Shown: positions 51,951 to 63,028, counted from the stretch's first letter. The stretch: DNA of 64,000 nucleotides from Sphingomonadaceae bacterium (GCA_025359445.1 JANYGB010000049.1:49386-113385); one strand, 5' to 3'. The notes: generated from the letters alone by a model not told the origin. Numbers and translations are program-made.

Positions 51951-54557
51951 ATGACCAGGGGAACAATCGCCGCCGTCGAAACGCAGCCGCATATCGCGGC
52001 GCGTGAACCCGACGAACTTATGCTCGAACAAGTCGCTACCGACGAAGATTGGTGGGAAGAGCCAGCTCCACGCCCAGTTCGCCGCTGGGGTATGGTGGGT
52101 GCGGCCGCAGTAGCGATTGCAATGGTAGCCGGTTGGACCGCGCTGTTCGTCGCTGCCAACCTGGAGACAATGCGTAGTGGCGGCAACTTGGTCCAATGGA
52201 CCGGCTGGCTACGCGATTGGGCCGTTCCGGTCGTACTCGTCTTGGTGGTATGGCTACTGACAATGCGCAACAGTCGCCGCGAGGCTGCGCGGTTCGGCGA
52301 AACCGCCCGTATGCTCAGCGATGAATCGTTCAAGCTCGAAACCCGGCTGACGACGGTTAACCGCGAGCTAAGCCTTGCCCGCGAATTCATTGCCGCGCAG
52401 TCGCGCGATATCGATTCGCTTGGCCGGGTTGCGACCGAGCGCCTGTCGCAACATGCCGAGCGGCTGGTCAGCCTCATCCACGATAACGGCACCCGGATTG
52501 ATGCGATCGGCGATGTCAGCAGCGCTGCGCTGGAAAACATGGAGAAGTTGCGTAGCCAGCTGCCCGTGATTGCCAGCTCGGCCAAGGACGTGACTAACAA
52601 TATCGGCACAGCTGGCCGCTCAGCCCATGCCCAGCTTGACGATCTGATTAGCGGTTTCAAGAAACTCAATGAATTTGGTCAAGCCAGCGAACGGCAAGTC
52701 CTCAATTTGCGCGGGCTGGTCGATGAAACCATTACCGAATTCACCCGCCAATCCGATCAGCTCGGCACCATCGCCGAGCAACGCTTTAGCGCCTTGGCAG
52801 AAAGCGGCGAGCACGTCCGCGCCGAGATTGACAGCCGCGAGGTCGAGGCGCTGGCCGCAATCCGCAGCCGTGCCGCAGCGCTCGGCGATGAGCTCACAGA
52901 AGTGCGCAGCACGCTCGATCAGCAGGAGGCCGAAAGCCTGACTTCGCTGCGCGCGCGGCTGACTGCCGTACGCGATGAAAGTTCCGCGCTGGTCCGTGCG
53001 CTACGCGAAGGCGAAAGCGGCGCGCAGGTCGCGTGGCGTGGTGCGATCACTCAGCTTGAAGAAGACCTGCGCACGGCAATCGGTCAGGTCGGTGAAATCG
53101 ACCGCACGGCCATGGATTCAGCACGGAAGCGGTTAGCCGAATTGACTGCGGAGGCCGCTCAAGTCGACGAACGGCTGGCTGAGCGAGACCGCCTGTTCGC
53201 GGCAGAGCTCGATCAGCGCCAAAATGAATTCGATGCGCGGCATGACCAGTTTGTCGCCCGGCTTGGCGAACAAATGGCTGCGCTCGATCAAGTTGCCGTC
53301 AATCAGCGCGATGCGCAGGTGGCGCATTTGAGGACACTGCAAGCCCACAATGGTGAAATTGGTGAGCAACTGATGGCATTCTCGAGCCAAATCGCGGCGA
53401 TCGCGGCCCAAGGCGGTGACGCGGAAGGGCAGTTAAGCACCAATGTAGCCGCAATTTCGGAAAGCTTGAACGCCAGTAACGCTGCGATTTCTGCGGCCGA
53501 CGGCGCAGTCGCAGCGCTCACCGACAACGCAGTGCGACTGCTCGAGCTGATCCAGGCCAGCGTCCAGCACACCAGCGAGAACCTACCGGCTGCTATTGGA
53601 ACGAGCGAAAACCGGCTCGGCAAGATCGAAGAGCGGGTCCGCGCCGTCCATGCTTTGTCGGGTGAAGCCGCATCGCGCGGCGAGACTCTGCTTGCGCAGA
53701 CCGGGCAAAGCCGTGAGGCCTTGGCCGGCGCGGTCGAGCAGATGTCGGCGCTGCACGGCCAAGTCGCTCAATCACAGTCGCAGCACGCTGCGGCTCTTGC
53801 TCAGCTGCAAGGCACGCTCGAAGCTGTTCGGGCAGAGAGCATGGCGGTGGCCGACCTGGCGCAGCGCGAACTTACGCAATCGATCCATCAACTCGGTACC
53901 TCGGCGCGCGATGCTGTTGCGGGAATTGAGGCGATGAGCGCGAAGTCAATCTCGGCACTAGCGGGGCGGATCGGCGAGGAAAGCGGCGCGGCCATCGATG
54001 CCACCCTGCGCGACCGTGCGGCTCAAATCGCCGGTCAGCTTGAAGAAGCGTCCGCCAAGGCTGCCAGCGCAAGCCGCGACGCTGCGGTGCAGCTGCGCGA
54101 CCAACTGGCCAAGGTCAACGAACTCGCTGGCAACCTTGAACGCCGCGTGGCGCATGCCCGCAGCCGTGCCGAAGAGCAGGTCGATCATGACTTTGCTCGG
54201 CGAGTTGCGCTGATCACCGAGAGCCTGAATTCGAACGCGATTGACGTCGCCCGTGCGCTTGACAGCGATGTGACTGACACCGCCTGGGCAGCATACCTCA
54301 AGGGTGATCGCGGCATTTTCACCCGTCGCGCGGTGCGGTTGCTCGATGCACCAGAGGCCAAGGCAGTTGCGCAGCTATACGAAGCTGACCGCGATTTCCG
54401 CGATCACGTCAGCCGTTACATCCACGATTTCGAGGCAATGCTGCGCCAGCTGTTATCAACCCGCGACGGCCACGCGCTGGGTGTGACATTGCTGTCTTCG
54501 GATATGGGCAAGCTTTACGTCGCGCTGGCGCAGGCGATCGAGCGGCTGCGTAATTAG
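51951..54557 (+). CDS. Large coiled-coil polarity protein, TipN-like
   Basis: An 868-residue protein. After an acidic N-terminus come two membrane helices (about 47-69 and 90-104, VGAAAVAIAMVAGWTALFVA and VPVVLVLVVWLLTM). A coiled coil of about 640 residues follows, rich in Ala, Glu, Gln and Arg. A conserved C-terminal domain completes it (DTAWAAYLKGDRGIFTRRAV, YIHDFEAMLRQLLSTRDG, SSDMGKLYVALAQAIERL). Caulobacter TipN, a new-pole marker, has almost the same length and the same two-helix plus coiled-coil plan; this identity is inference from architecture. It overlaps the DUF1467 gene by four bases tail to tail. Confidence 0.72.
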   Translation: MTRGTIAAVETQPHIAAREPDELMLEQVATDEDWWEEPAPRPVRRWGMVGAAAVAIAMVAGWTALFVAANLETMRSGGNLVQWTGWLRDWAVPVVLVLVVWLLTMRNSRREAARFGETARMLSDESFKLETRLTTVNRELSLAREFIAAQSRDIDSLGRVATERLSQHAERLVSLIHDNGTRIDAIGDVSSAALENMEKLRSQLPVIASSAKDVTNNIGTAGRSAHAQLDDLISGFKKLNEFGQASERQVLNLRGLVDETITEFTRQSDQLGTIAEQRFSALAESGEHVRAEIDSREVEALAAIRSRAAALGDELTEVRSTLDQQEAESLTSLRARLTAVRDESSALVRALREGESGAQVAWRGAITQLEEDLRTAIGQVGEIDRTAMDSARKRLAELTAEAAQVDERLAERDRLFAAELDQRQNEFDARHDQFVARLGEQMAALDQVAVNQRDAQVAHLRTLQAHNGEIGEQLMAFSSQIAAIAAQGGDAEGQLSTNVAAISESLNASNAAISAADGAVAALTDNAVRLLELIQASVQHTSENLPAAIGTSENRLGKIEERVRAVHALSGEAASRGETLLAQTGQSREALAGAVEQMSALHGQVAQSQSQHAAALAQLQGTLEAVRAESMAVADLAQRELTQSIHQLGTSARDAVAGIEAMSAKSISALAGRIGEESGAAIDATLRDRAAQIAGQLEEASAKAASASRDAAVQLRDQLAKVNELAGNLERRVAHARSRAEEQVDHDFARRVALITESLNSNAIDVARALDSDVTDTAWAAYLKGDRGIFTRRAVRLLDAPEAKAVAQLYEADRDFRDHVSRYIHDFEAMLRQLLSTRDGHALGVTLLSSDMGKLYVALAQAIERLRN

Positions 54558-54826
54558 GTGCCAAACAGCCTGGTGATGTCGATGCTGTCAATGGTCAGCC
54601 AGCCATAGACATAATTGGCGTAGTACAGGCCGAACATCACCAGCGACAGCAGCGTGGCGCGCAGCGCTACCTTCTTCGGGTTGAAGTTGACCGGTGCGCT
54701 GCTGACCTGGCCTTGCACCATCTCGGCATTTTCATCATCGTGCGTCCGCAGCCCGAACGGCATGACTAGAAACGCGGCAAGCACCCAGAATAGCACGTAA
54801 ATCGCCAATGCCGCATTCCAGCGCAT
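54554..54826 (-). CDS. DUF1467-family two-helix membrane protein
   Basis: A 90-residue protein with helix 1 LAIYVLFWVLAAFLVMPFGL and helix 2 LRATLLSLVMFGLYYANYVY. The loop between carries AEMVQGQVSSAPVNFNPK. The pattern matches DUF1467, small alphaproteobacterial membrane proteins usually found after rnj. It starts three bases after rnj ends, in the nuo-birA-coaX-rnj operon. Function unknown. Confidence 0.85.
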   Translation of the reverse strand: MRWNAALAIYVLFWVLAAFLVMPFGLRTHDDENAEMVQGQVSSAPVNFNPKKVALRATLLSLVMFGLYYANYVYGWLTIDSIDITRLFGT

Positions 54827-54828
54827 GG

Positions 54829-56481
54829 TCAGTCCTCGCCCATGATCACGCGCACTTGCGGCTTCTTGCCTGACCAGCGCTGTGCGGCACGGCGAGCGGC
54901 AAGCCGAGCGGCTTCAAGCACCGCTTCTCTATCTTGCTTCTTCGCGCCTTTCAGCTTGGTCAACGCAGCAGCAACGTCGCGCTGAGCTTCGGCGATAAAG
55001 TCATCCAAGTCCTCTTCGAGCGGCAGGCCGAGCGAATCGATCTGGACCTGCCCATTTGCGCCGAGCACCACGAAAACAACACCGTTTTGAGCCAGGCGGC
55101 GCCGCATCACGATCGCCTCACCGTTCGCTGGAGAAATGATATCCCCATCAAGGATCAGGCGGCCATGGCGCACTTCGGCGATCTTGCCAGGTTTGCCCGG
55201 AGCGAGCCGGACCAGGTCGCCGTTGCCCTGCACCACCGTCTGCGGAATGCCGCGTTCCTTGCCGAGCCGGCCTTGTTCTTTCATGTGGCGCATTTCGCCA
55301 TGGACTGGGACCAGGATTTGCGGGCGGATCCAGCCATAAAGCGCCTCAAGCTCGGGCCGGCCAGGGTGACCGGATACGTGGATTTCGCTCTGCCGGTCGG
55401 TCACGATGGTGATGTCGCGGATGGCGAGGCGATTCTGGATGCGCCCGATCGCAACCTCGTTTCCGGGAATCTGGCGGCTTGAGAACAGCACGACATCGCC
55501 CGACGACAAACCGATCTGGTGGCTTTCCTCGGCCACCCGCGACAACGCCGCGCGCGCCTCGCCTTGTCCGCCGGTGGCGAGGATCAGCACCTCTCCGCGC
55601 GGTAGAGCCATGGCGGTTTGAAAATCCACGAGCTCGGGAAAGTTGCGCAAATAGCCGCAGCCTTTGGCCGTGCGGATGATCCGGTCGAGCGAGCGCCCGG
55701 CCACACACAGCCGCCGCTTGGTGGCATCGGCCACTTCGCCCAGCGTCTGCAATCGCGCTACGTTTGAGGCGAAGGTCGTGACCAGCACGCGCTTGCCCTT
55801 GTGCTTGGCGACTTCGGCCAGCAGAGCCTCGCGCACCATGCCTTCGGAACCCGAGGCTTCAGGGTTGAATACATTGGTCGAATCGCAGACCAGCGCCAAC
55901 ACACCTTCATCGCCGATTGCAGTCAGTTCTGCGGCTGTCGCAGGCGTCCCGACCAGCGGGGCAGCATCAAGCTTCCAGTCGCCCGTATGGAAAATCCGCC
56001 CGTACGGCGTCTCGATCACCAGCGCGTTGCCTTCGGCAATCGAGTGCGCCAGCGGAACGTAGCGAATGCCGAACGGGCCGATCTGAAATTCGTCCAGATG
56101 ATCGATCACGTTGAGTTCGATCTCGCGCGATATCCCGGCTTCTTCAAGCTTGTCAGTGACCAGCGCGGCGGTGAACGGCGTGGCGTAAAGCGGCACTCCC
56201 AGTTCCTGCGCAAAGTACGGCACTGCGCCGATGTGATCTTCATGCGCGTGAGTCAGCACGATTCCGAGCAGATCGGCTTTGCGCTCTTCGATGAAGTCGA
56301 GATCAGCGAAGACCAGTTCGGTACCGGGATATTCGTTGGCGCCGAAGGTCATCCCCAGGTCGACCATCAACCACTTGCCGTTACAGCCGTAGAGGTTGAC
56401 GTTCATCCCGATTTCGCCCGATCCGCCGAGCGCGCAGAACAGCAATTCGTTACCGGGCTTGTGATTGGAAGTTTTGGTCAT
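54829..56481 (-). CDS. rnj: Ribonuclease J
   Basis: Metallo-beta-lactamase/beta-CASP ribonuclease with endo- and 5'-exonuclease activity in RNA processing. The 550-residue protein shows the zinc motif [39 protein letters not shown] and the beta-CASP segment [15 protein letters not shown] histidine ([12 protein letters not shown]). The start at 56481 ([20 protein letters not shown]) is preferred; the open frame extends upstream to 56673, inside coaX. It overlaps coaX by four bases. Confidence 0.95.
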   Translation of the reverse strand: MTKTSNHKPGNELLFCALGGSGEIGMNVNLYGCNGKWLMVDLGMTFGANEYPGTELVFADLDFIEERKADLLGIVLTHAHEDHIGAVPYFAQELGVPLYATPFTAALVTDKLEEAGISREIELNVIDHLDEFQIGPFGIRYVPLAHSIAEGNALVIETPYGRIFHTGDWKLDAAPLVGTPATAAELTAIGDEGVLALVCDSTNVFNPEASGSEGMVREALLAEVAKHKGKRVLVTTFASNVARLQTLGEVADATKRRLCVAGRSLDRIIRTAKGCGYLRNFPELVDFQTAMALPRGEVLILATGGQGEARAALSRVAEESHQIGLSSGDVVLFSSRQIPGNEVAIGRIQNRLAIRDITIVTDRQSEIHVSGHPGRPELEALYGWIRPQILVPVHGEMRHMKEQGRLGKERGIPQTVVQGNGDLVRLAPGKPGKIAEVRHGRLILDGDIISPANGEAIVMRRRLAQNGVVFVVLGANGQVQIDSLGLPLEEDLDDFIAEAQRDVAAALTKLKGAKKQDREAVLEAARLAARRAAQRWSGKKPQVRVIMGED

Positions 56482-57263
56482 TTCGATCCGAAATTGGAGG
56501 CATAAAGCTGCGCGATACCGCGCAGCGTAAGGTCGGGTTCGACCCGGTCGAACAGGTCGGCGTGCTGTTGGAATAGCGGGGCGAGCCCGCCGGTGGCAAT
56601 CACCTTGCAAGGGCGGCCAATCTCGGCCTTCATCCGCCCCAGCATTCCTTCGATCATGCTGACATAGCCCCAATAAATCCCGATCTGCATTTGCCCAACC
56701 GTATCGCGTCCGATGACGCTGGCGGTGGGCGGCGGTTCGATGGCGATCCGCGGCAACATTGCCGCGTTTTCATACAGCGCGTCGAGCGACAGGCTGACCC
56801 CGGTCGCGATCGAGCCGCCGAGGTAAGCGCCGTCTGCACCGATATGATCGAAAGTGGTAGCAGTTCCGAAGCTGATGACGATCTTGTCACCGCTTTCGAG
56901 CGCCTGCGCAGCGATAGCGTTGACTGCCCGGTCCGCGCCGAGTGCCTTGGGTTCATCGACGTTGAGCGCGATGCCCCAATCGAGTGGCGGGCGCCCGGCG
57001 ATCAGTGCGTCGACCCCGAAATATTTTCGCGAGAGAACCTGCAGGTTGTGGAGCGCGCGCGGAACGACGGTGGCGATCACCACTGCCGATACTTCGGCGC
57101 GGGCGTGGCCCTCCATCGTCAGCAGTTGATCGAGCCAAACCGCGTACTCGTCAGCTGTGCGGCGCATGTCAGTGGCAATTGCCCAGCGTTGCACGATCGT
57201 GCCGCCGCCATCGACCAGCGCAAATTTGACATTGGTATTGCCGTTATCGACCGCCAGCAGCAT
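56478..57263 (-). CDS. coaX: Type III pantothenate kinase
   Basis: First step of coenzyme A synthesis. The 261-residue ASKHA-fold kinase begins [20 protein letters not shown], the phosphate-binding motif. It also has [26 protein letters not shown] and [10 protein letters not shown], typical of the type III enzyme, which needs a monovalent cation. It sits between birA and rnj, a conserved alphaproteobacterial order. Confidence 0.95.
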   Translation of the reverse strand: MLLAVDNGNTNVKFALVDGGGTIVQRWAIATDMRRTADEYAVWLDQLLTMEGHARAEVSAVVIATVVPRALHNLQVLSRKYFGVDALIAGRPPLDWGIALNVDEPKALGADRAVNAIAAQALESGDKIVISFGTATTFDHIGADGAYLGGSIATGVSLSLDALYENAAMLPRIAIEPPPTASVIGRDTVGQMQIGIYWGYVSMIEGMLGRMKAEIGRPCKVIATGGLAPLFQQHADLFDRVEPDLTLRGIAQLYASNFGSK

Positions 57264-57275
57264 TTTCCGGTCCCC

Positions 57276-57986
57276 TTAAGCTATGCGCACTTCGCCCGCA
57301 TGGACGGTGCGCTTGGTGCCGTCTGCGAGCCGCAGTTGCAAGGCTCCATCCACCGATAGTCCTGCGAATTGGCCCGTTATCGGTGCTTCACCCGGTTCGC
57401 CATGCAATAGCGGCGTACCAAGAGGATGCGCGGCGGCCTGCCAGCGGCGCATCACAGGTTCGAGCCCGAAGCTGCGCCAGCGTTCGAGCTCGCGGTCGAA
57501 GCTTAGTGCGAGAGTCGCTGCGAAGGTGTCACGGTCGGGCGCGGGTCCGAACGCAGCCAGGGCGATGGTCTCGCGTCCTTCGATTTCAGGCGCAGCGGCA
57601 AGGTTGACCCCGATCCCGACCACCACCGCATCGCCGACCCGCTCAAGCAGTACCCCGCACAGCTTGGCTCCGGCGATCAACAGGTCATTGGGCCATTTGA
57701 GCTGCGCCACGTGCGGCGGCGGGATCAGCGGCGAAACAGCTTCGAGCACCGCGAGTCCAGCGACCAGCGCCAGTGTCCCCGGCGCGGGATCGGTCGGCAC
57801 GAGGTGGATAACGGTCGAACCCATGAAATTGCCCGCGCCGTCGAACCACGCACGGCCTTGGCGGCCCTTACCGGCAATCTGGCGGTCGGAAACCAGCCAA
57901 TCACCCTCCGCGACCCGCTCGTGCGCGCCGATCCGCGCGGCGAGATCGGCGTTGGTCGAACCGGTGCTGGCGACAAATTGGATCAA
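57276..57986 (-). CDS. birA: Biotin-[acetyl-CoA-carboxylase] ligase
   Basis: Attaches biotin to carboxyl-carrier proteins. At 236 residues it is the short form without the DNA-binding domain of E. coli BirA, so it is not a repressor. Motifs are STGSTNADLAARIGAHERVA, DRQIAGKGRQGRAWFDGAGN, KWPNDLLIAGAKLCGVLLE and VVVGIGVNLAAAP. The start is TTG at 57986, which overlaps the nuoN stop as TTGA. The open frame extends further, into nuoN, without family sequence. Confidence 0.94.
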   Translation of the reverse strand: MIQFVASTGSTNADLAARIGAHERVAEGDWLVSDRQIAGKGRQGRAWFDGAGNFMGSTVIHLVPTDPAPGTLALVAGLAVLEAVSPLIPPPHVAQLKWPNDLLIAGAKLCGVLLERVGDAVVVGIGVNLAAAPEIEGRETIALAAFGPAPDRDTFAATLALSFDRELERWRSFGLEPVMRRWQAAAHPLGTPLLHGEPGEAPITGQFAGLSVDGALQLRLADGTKRTVHAGEVRIA

Positions 57987-59449
57987 ACCGGCGGGAACAG
58001 CACGCCAGCGGCAGTCATGGTCAGCGCGGTCAGACCTTTGGTCACCAGATAGCCCAAAGGCGAGACGAACACCGCGCAGCTGGCGAGCAGCCATTCGTGC
58101 AGCATGTCGCTGCGCCCGGTAACGCGGTTCACCGGCTCGTCAAAATACATCACCTTAAGGACCTTGAGGTAGTAGTAAGCGCCGATCACGCTGGCTACCG
58201 CCGCCGCTGCGGCCAGCCATACCATCCCGGCATTGACTGCCGACTGGAACACCACAAACTTGCCCCAGAACCCGAAGAAGAACGGGATGCCGGCCATCGA
58301 AAACATGATCGAGCCCAGCCCCAGCGCCAACATCGGCCGGGTGCGGGAAAGCCCGGCTATGTAGGCCATGTTTTCCAGCTGGTTGCCGTTTTCATCCTTG
58401 AGCATCAGAATAGCCACAAACCCGCCGATGGTCATCGGCACATAGATCGTAAGATAAACCAGCATCGCCGCCGCGCCTTGCGGAGTGGCGCTGGCGAGGC
58501 CGACCAGCATGAAGCCGACGTTGTTGATCGACGAATAGGCCAGCAGCCGCTTGAGGTTGCTCTGCCCGATTGCACCAAGCGCACCAACCAATATCGAGGC
58601 CAGTGCGACGAACGAGACAATCTGCTGCCAAGCCGCCGCTTGCGTGCCAAAGGCTTCGATCGCGACCCGCATGGTCAAAGTCAGCGCGGCCACTTTCGGG
58701 GCGGAGGCGAAGAAGGTCGTCACCGGGGTCGGCGCGCCCTCATAGACGTCGGGGGTCCACATGTGGAACGGTACGGCGCTGATCTTGAACGCCAGGCCCG
58801 AGAGCACGAAGGTCAGCCCGAACAGCGCGCCCATCGAAATATGGCCCGAAAGCGCGGCCGAAATCCCGGCAAACCCGATCGTCCCGGTGAAGCCGTAAGT
58901 CAGGCTCATCCCGAACAGCAGGATCCCGCTGGCCAGTGCGCCAAGCACGAAATACTTGAGCCCCGCCTCAGCCGAGCGTTCGTCGGTTTTGAGGAAGGCT
59001 GCCAGCACATAGGCCGACAGCGAATTGAGCTCGAGCCCCACATACAGCGTCAGCAGGTTGGTCGCCGAGACCATGATCCCCATGCCGAGCACTGCGAACA
59101 GCACCAGAACAGGATATTCGCTGCGCATCGCCCGGTATTTCTCGAAGAATGCCGGTGCGACCAGAAGCGACGCCGCTGCGGCGATGTAGATCAGCAATTT
59201 GGCGAAAGCCGCAAAAGCATCGCCCGAGAGCAGACCGTTGAACGCCAGGGCTTCAGGCCCGCGCACGCCGTGCCACAGCGTCGGCGCAGTAATGGCTGCG
59301 GCACCGATCAGAGTCAGCACCGCAAGCCAGGTGATCGCGCGCGCATCACGCTTGCCTTGACCCCAGGCCGACGCAACCAGCAGGGCAATCCCCACAGTGC
59401 TCAGCAATTCTTCGGCTGCACCGATGCGCAGCGAGTGGATCCAGTCCAT
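57983..59449 (-). CDS. nuoN: NADH-quinone oxidoreductase subunit N
   Basis: Antiporter-like proton-pumping membrane subunit of respiratory complex I. The 488-residue protein has about 14 membrane helices. Conserved charged helices include MVSATNLLTLYVGLELNSLS and SFAVLLGMSLTYGFTG-type segments; KRLLAYSSINNVGFMLVGLA carries the key lysine region. Its ATG shares one base with the nuoM stop, and its end overlaps birA. Confidence 0.96.
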   Translation of the reverse strand: MDWIHSLRIGAAEELLSTVGIALLVASAWGQGKRDARAITWLAVLTLIGAAAITAPTLWHGVRGPEALAFNGLLSGDAFAAFAKLLIYIAAAASLLVAPAFFEKYRAMRSEYPVLVLFAVLGMGIMVSATNLLTLYVGLELNSLSAYVLAAFLKTDERSAEAGLKYFVLGALASGILLFGMSLTYGFTGTIGFAGISAALSGHISMGALFGLTFVLSGLAFKISAVPFHMWTPDVYEGAPTPVTTFFASAPKVAALTLTMRVAIEAFGTQAAAWQQIVSFVALASILVGALGAIGQSNLKRLLAYSSINNVGFMLVGLASATPQGAAAMLVYLTIYVPMTIGGFVAILMLKDENGNQLENMAYIAGLSRTRPMLALGLGSIMFSMAGIPFFFGFWGKFVVFQSAVNAGMVWLAAAAAVASVIGAYYYLKVLKVMYFDEPVNRVTGRSDMLHEWLLASCAVFVSPLGYLVTKGLTALTMTAAGVLFPPV

Positions 59450-60975
59450 CAGTGCGTCCCCTCGGCATGCGCTTCGCCAAGCGGAGGCGCCTTGCCCATT
59501 TTAAACTTTGCATCCCCGACCGGCTTGGTCGCAGCAAGCCGCGCCTCGATCGCGCGGATATCGCCGCGCATCGGGGCGAGGAAGCTTTCGGGGTAAATCC
59601 CCATCCACAACACCGCCGCAGCAATCGGCGCGAGCATCAGCCATTCGCGCGGGTTCAGATCGGGCATCGCGGCGGCATCGGCGTTAACCTGCGTGCCAAA
59701 CGCGATCCGGCGGTAAAGGTAGAGCATGTAAGCCGCGCCCAGGATGATCCCGGTGGTGCTGACGAAGGCGACCCAGCTGGATTGCTGGTAGATGCCTGCA
59801 AGGCTGAGGAATTCACCGATGAAGCCGCTGGTCCCGGGCAGGCCCACGCTGGCCATCGTGAACAGCATAAACAGCAACGCGTAGTATGGCATGTTGATCG
59901 CCAACCCGCCGTAGCGGCCGATCTCGCGCGTGTGAAGCCGGTCGTAGATCACGCCCACGCACAGGAACAGCGCCGCCGAGACCAGTCCGTGGCTGAGCAT
60001 CACGATCATCGCCCCTTCAAGGCCCTGGGTGTTGAACGCGAACAGCCCGACCGTGACGATCGCCATGTGCGCCACTGATGAATAGGCGATCAGCTTCTTC
60101 ATGTCGGTTTGCACGAGCGCGACTAGCGAAGTGTAGACTACCGCGACCATCGAGAGCCCGTAGATCAGCCAGGCGTAGTCAGCGCTGGCCGAGGGGAACA
60201 TCGGCAGCGAGAAGCGGATGAAGCCGTAGCCGCCCATCTTGAGCAGTACGCCGGCCAGGATCACCGAACCTTCGGTCGGTGCCTGAACGTGCGCATCGGG
60301 CAACCAGGTGTGCACCGGCCACATCGGCATCTTGACCGCGAAGCTGGCGAAGAAGGCGAGCCACAGCCACTTCTGTGCGGCGGGGTCGAAGTCGTACTGC
60401 ATCAGGGTCGGGATGTCGGTGGTCTGGGCATTGTTGGCCATCCACAACATCGCGATCAGCATCAGCACCGAGCCGAGCAGCGTGTAGAGGAAGAACTTGT
60501 AGCTCGCGTAGATCCGCTCGGCCCCGCCCCACACCCCGATGATCAGGTACATCGGGATCAGCCCGGCTTCGAAGAAGATGTAGAACAGATACAGGTCTTG
60601 CGCCGCGAACACGCCGATCATCAGCGCTTCCATCAGCAGGAACGCGGCCATGTATTCGCCGACGCGCTTGTCGATCGAATTGCTTGCGAGGATGCAGATC
60701 GGCATCAGGAACACCGACAGCTCGATCAGCAACAGCGCGATCCCGTCGATCCCGAGCTTCCACGAAAAGCCCGAGAACAGTGGCAAGCTCTCCTGGAATT
60801 GCCACTGCGCACCGCCGATGTCGAACTTGGCCCAAAGCACCAACCCGAGTGCAAAATCGGTCAGCGTGGCGACCAGAGCAATCGTCCGTGCCAGTTTGGT
60901 ATCGGCCATCAGGCAGCCGACGCCCGCCAGCAGCGGCACCGCGAGCATCACCGAGAGGATGGGAAAATGGTTCAT
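59449..60975 (-). CDS. nuoM: NADH-quinone oxidoreductase subunit M
   Basis: Antiporter-like proton-pumping subunit of complex I, 508 residues. Family features are FYIFFEAGLIPMYLIIGVWG (the conserved glutamate), KMPMWPVHTWLPDAHVQAPT and KKLIAYSSVAHMAIVTVGLF. The C-terminus is extended and hydrophilic. It starts one base after nuoL ends and overlaps nuoN by one base, so the subunits are made in close order. Confidence 0.97.
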   Translation of the reverse strand: MNHFPILSVMLAVPLLAGVGCLMADTKLARTIALVATLTDFALGLVLWAKFDIGGAQWQFQESLPLFSGFSWKLGIDGIALLLIELSVFLMPICILASNSIDKRVGEYMAAFLLMEALMIGVFAAQDLYLFYIFFEAGLIPMYLIIGVWGGAERIYASYKFFLYTLLGSVLMLIAMLWMANNAQTTDIPTLMQYDFDPAAQKWLWLAFFASFAVKMPMWPVHTWLPDAHVQAPTEGSVILAGVLLKMGGYGFIRFSLPMFPSASADYAWLIYGLSMVAVVYTSLVALVQTDMKKLIAYSSVAHMAIVTVGLFAFNTQGLEGAMIVMLSHGLVSAALFLCVGVIYDRLHTREIGRYGGLAINMPYYALLFMLFTMASVGLPGTSGFIGEFLSLAGIYQQSSWVAFVSTTGIILGAAYMLYLYRRIAFGTQVNADAAAMPDLNPREWLMLAPIAAAVLWMGIYPESFLAPMRGDIRAIEARLAATKPVGDAKFKMGKAPPLGEAHAEGTH

Positions 60976-60976
60976 C

Positions 60977-63022
60977 TCAGCGCGCCCACCAGATTACCCA
61001 GGTGATCGCGCCGGTCAGACCCAGCAGCATCACGAGCGCATAAGAATAAAGGTACCCGGTCTGCATCCGGGCCGCGATCCGGCTGCCGAGCACCACCGCC
61101 CAAGCCGAGCCGTTTGGCCCAAACCGGTCGATGAACCCGACATCGCCCAGCTTCCAGAACTTGTTGCCGAGCCAGAATGCGGGGCGGACGAACAGGAAGT
61201 CATAGAGCTCGTCAAAGTACCACTTGTTGTAGAGGAACTTGTACAGCACCCCGATCTGGCTGACGACCTTGGCCGGGAAGCCGGGCTCGCGGATATAGGC
61301 GTACCAAGCGATTGCAAAGCCGGTCAGCATCACCGCGAACGGCGCCCACTTCACCCAGTCCGGCACGCCGTGCATGTGGTGGATCAGCTCTTCGCTGAAC
61401 GCCACACTGCCGCGCCAGAACGCGCCGTTGCCGTCACTGATGAAAGTGTGGCTGAAGGCAAACCCGGCGAGGACTGCGCCGAGGCTCAGCACGCCGAGCG
61501 GGATTAACATCGTCAGCGGGCTTTCGTGCGGGTGATAGCCTGCAGTGCCATCAACCGCATGGCCATGGGCATGCGCGTGGCCAGCATCTTCTTCGTCGGG
61601 ATGATCGTGATGATCGCCGTGGATTGCATGCTGGATATGTTCTGACCCCGCCCAACGCGGCTTGCCGTAGAAGGTCAGGAACATCAGCCGCCACGAATAG
61701 AAGCTGGTCAGCAGCGCGGCGGTGATCCCCATCCAGAACCCGAACCGGCCGCTCACGCTGGCGCTGGCATAGGCGGCTTCAAGGATCGAATCCTTGGAAT
61801 AGAACCCGGCGAAGCCGAACACTTCGACGATCCCGACCCCGGTGATCGCCAAGGTTCCCGCCATCATCGCCCAGAAGGTCAGCGGGATCTGCTTACGCAG
61901 GCCCCCATAATACCGCATGTCCTGCTCGTGGTGCATCGCGTGGATCACGCTGCCCGCGCCGAGGAAGAGCAGCGCCTTGAAAAAGGCGTGCGTGAACAAA
62001 TGGAACATCGCCGCACCCGGCGCGCCGACGCCTGCGGCGACGAACATGTAGCCGAGCTGCGAGCAGGTCGAATAGGCGATCACCCGCTTGATGTCCCACT
62101 GGGTGGTGCCGATCGTTGCGGCGAAGAACAGCGTTGCTGCGCCCACATAGGTCACCACCTGCATCGCATCGGGGCTGACCGCGAACATCGGTGACAGGCG
62201 GCAGACCATGAACACGCCGGCGGTGACCATCGTCGCGGCGTGGATCAGCGCGGAGACCGGGGTCGGGCCTTCCATCGCATCGGGCAGCCAGGTGTGCAGG
62301 CCAAGCTGTGCCGATTTACCCATCGCGCCAATGAACAGCAGGATGCACAGGATCGTCATCGTGTGCCATTCGCCGCCCATGAAGTGAATCGTCGATCCCG
62401 CCATGCTCGGCGCGCGGACGAGGATTTCGGGGATCGAGACGGTGTTGAACACCAGATAAGTCCCGAAAATCCCCAGCATGAAGCCAAGGTCGCCCACCCG
62501 GTTGACCACGAACGCCTTGATCGCGGCGGCGGCAGCGCTGGGCTTCTTGAACCAGAACCCGATCAGCAGGTATGAGGCGAGCCCGACCCCTTCCCACCCG
62601 AAGAACATCTGGACCAGGTTGTCGGCGGTCACCAACATCAGCATGGCGAAGGTGAACAGGCTGAGATAGGCGAAGAACCGCGGCTGGTCGGGGTCCTCGT
62701 CCATGTAGCCCCAGGAGTAGAGGTGGACCACTGCCGAGACGGTAGTCACCACCACCAGCATGACTGCGGTCAGCGTATCGACCCGCAGCGCCCAGTCGAA
62801 GCTCAGGCTGCCCGATTGGACCCAGTGCAGCACCGGCACCACATGCGGCTCGGCGCTGCCGGTCAGATAGGTGAAGAATATCGGCCAGCTCAGCGCGGCG
62901 GCGATAAACAGCGCGCCGGTGGTCAGCGCCTTGACCACGGTGTTGCCGAGCATCCGGTTGCCCAACCCGCCGATAATGGCGGCCAGCAGCGGCAGGAAAA
63001 CGATGAACAGGATCGGATCCAA
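60977..63022 (-). CDS. nuoL: NADH-quinone oxidoreductase subunit L
   Basis: Largest antiporter-like subunit of complex I, 681 residues, with the long lateral helix expected at the C-terminus. Seen are [55 protein letters not shown] and [20 protein letters not shown]. Between helices near residue 450-490 is a His/Asp-rich hydrophilic loop ([20 protein letters not shown]). The start is TTG at 63022, just after AAGGGG at the end of nuoK. Confidence 0.97.
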   Translation of the reverse strand: MDPILFIVFLPLLAAIIGGLGNRMLGNTVVKALTTGALFIAAALSWPIFFTYLTGSAEPHVVPVLHWVQSGSLSFDWALRVDTLTAVMLVVVTTVSAVVHLYSWGYMDEDPDQPRFFAYLSLFTFAMLMLVTADNLVQMFFGWEGVGLASYLLIGFWFKKPSAAAAAIKAFVVNRVGDLGFMLGIFGTYLVFNTVSIPEILVRAPSMAGSTIHFMGGEWHTMTILCILLFIGAMGKSAQLGLHTWLPDAMEGPTPVSALIHAATMVTAGVFMVCRLSPMFAVSPDAMQVVTYVGAATLFFAATIGTTQWDIKRVIAYSTCSQLGYMFVAAGVGAPGAAMFHLFTHAFFKALLFLGAGSVIHAMHHEQDMRYYGGLRKQIPLTFWAMMAGTLAITGVGIVEVFGFAGFYSKDSILEAAYASASVSGRFGFWMGITAALLTSFYSWRLMFLTFYGKPRWAGSEHIQHAIHGDHHDHPDEEDAGHAHAHGHAVDGTAGYHPHESPLTMLIPLGVLSLGAVLAGFAFSHTFISDGNGAFWRGSVAFSEELIHHMHGVPDWVKWAPFAVMLTGFAIAWYAYIREPGFPAKVVSQIGVLYKFLYNKWYFDELYDFLFVRPAFWLGNKFWKLGDVGFIDRFGPNGSAWAVVLGSRIAARMQTGYLYSYALVMLLGLTGAITWVIWWAR

Positions 63023-63028
63023 CGCGGC

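Noticed and set aside
58097..59596. Plus-strand open frame of 499 codons
   Set aside because: Antisense to nuoN and nuoM; rich in Arg, Gln and His with no domain-like features.
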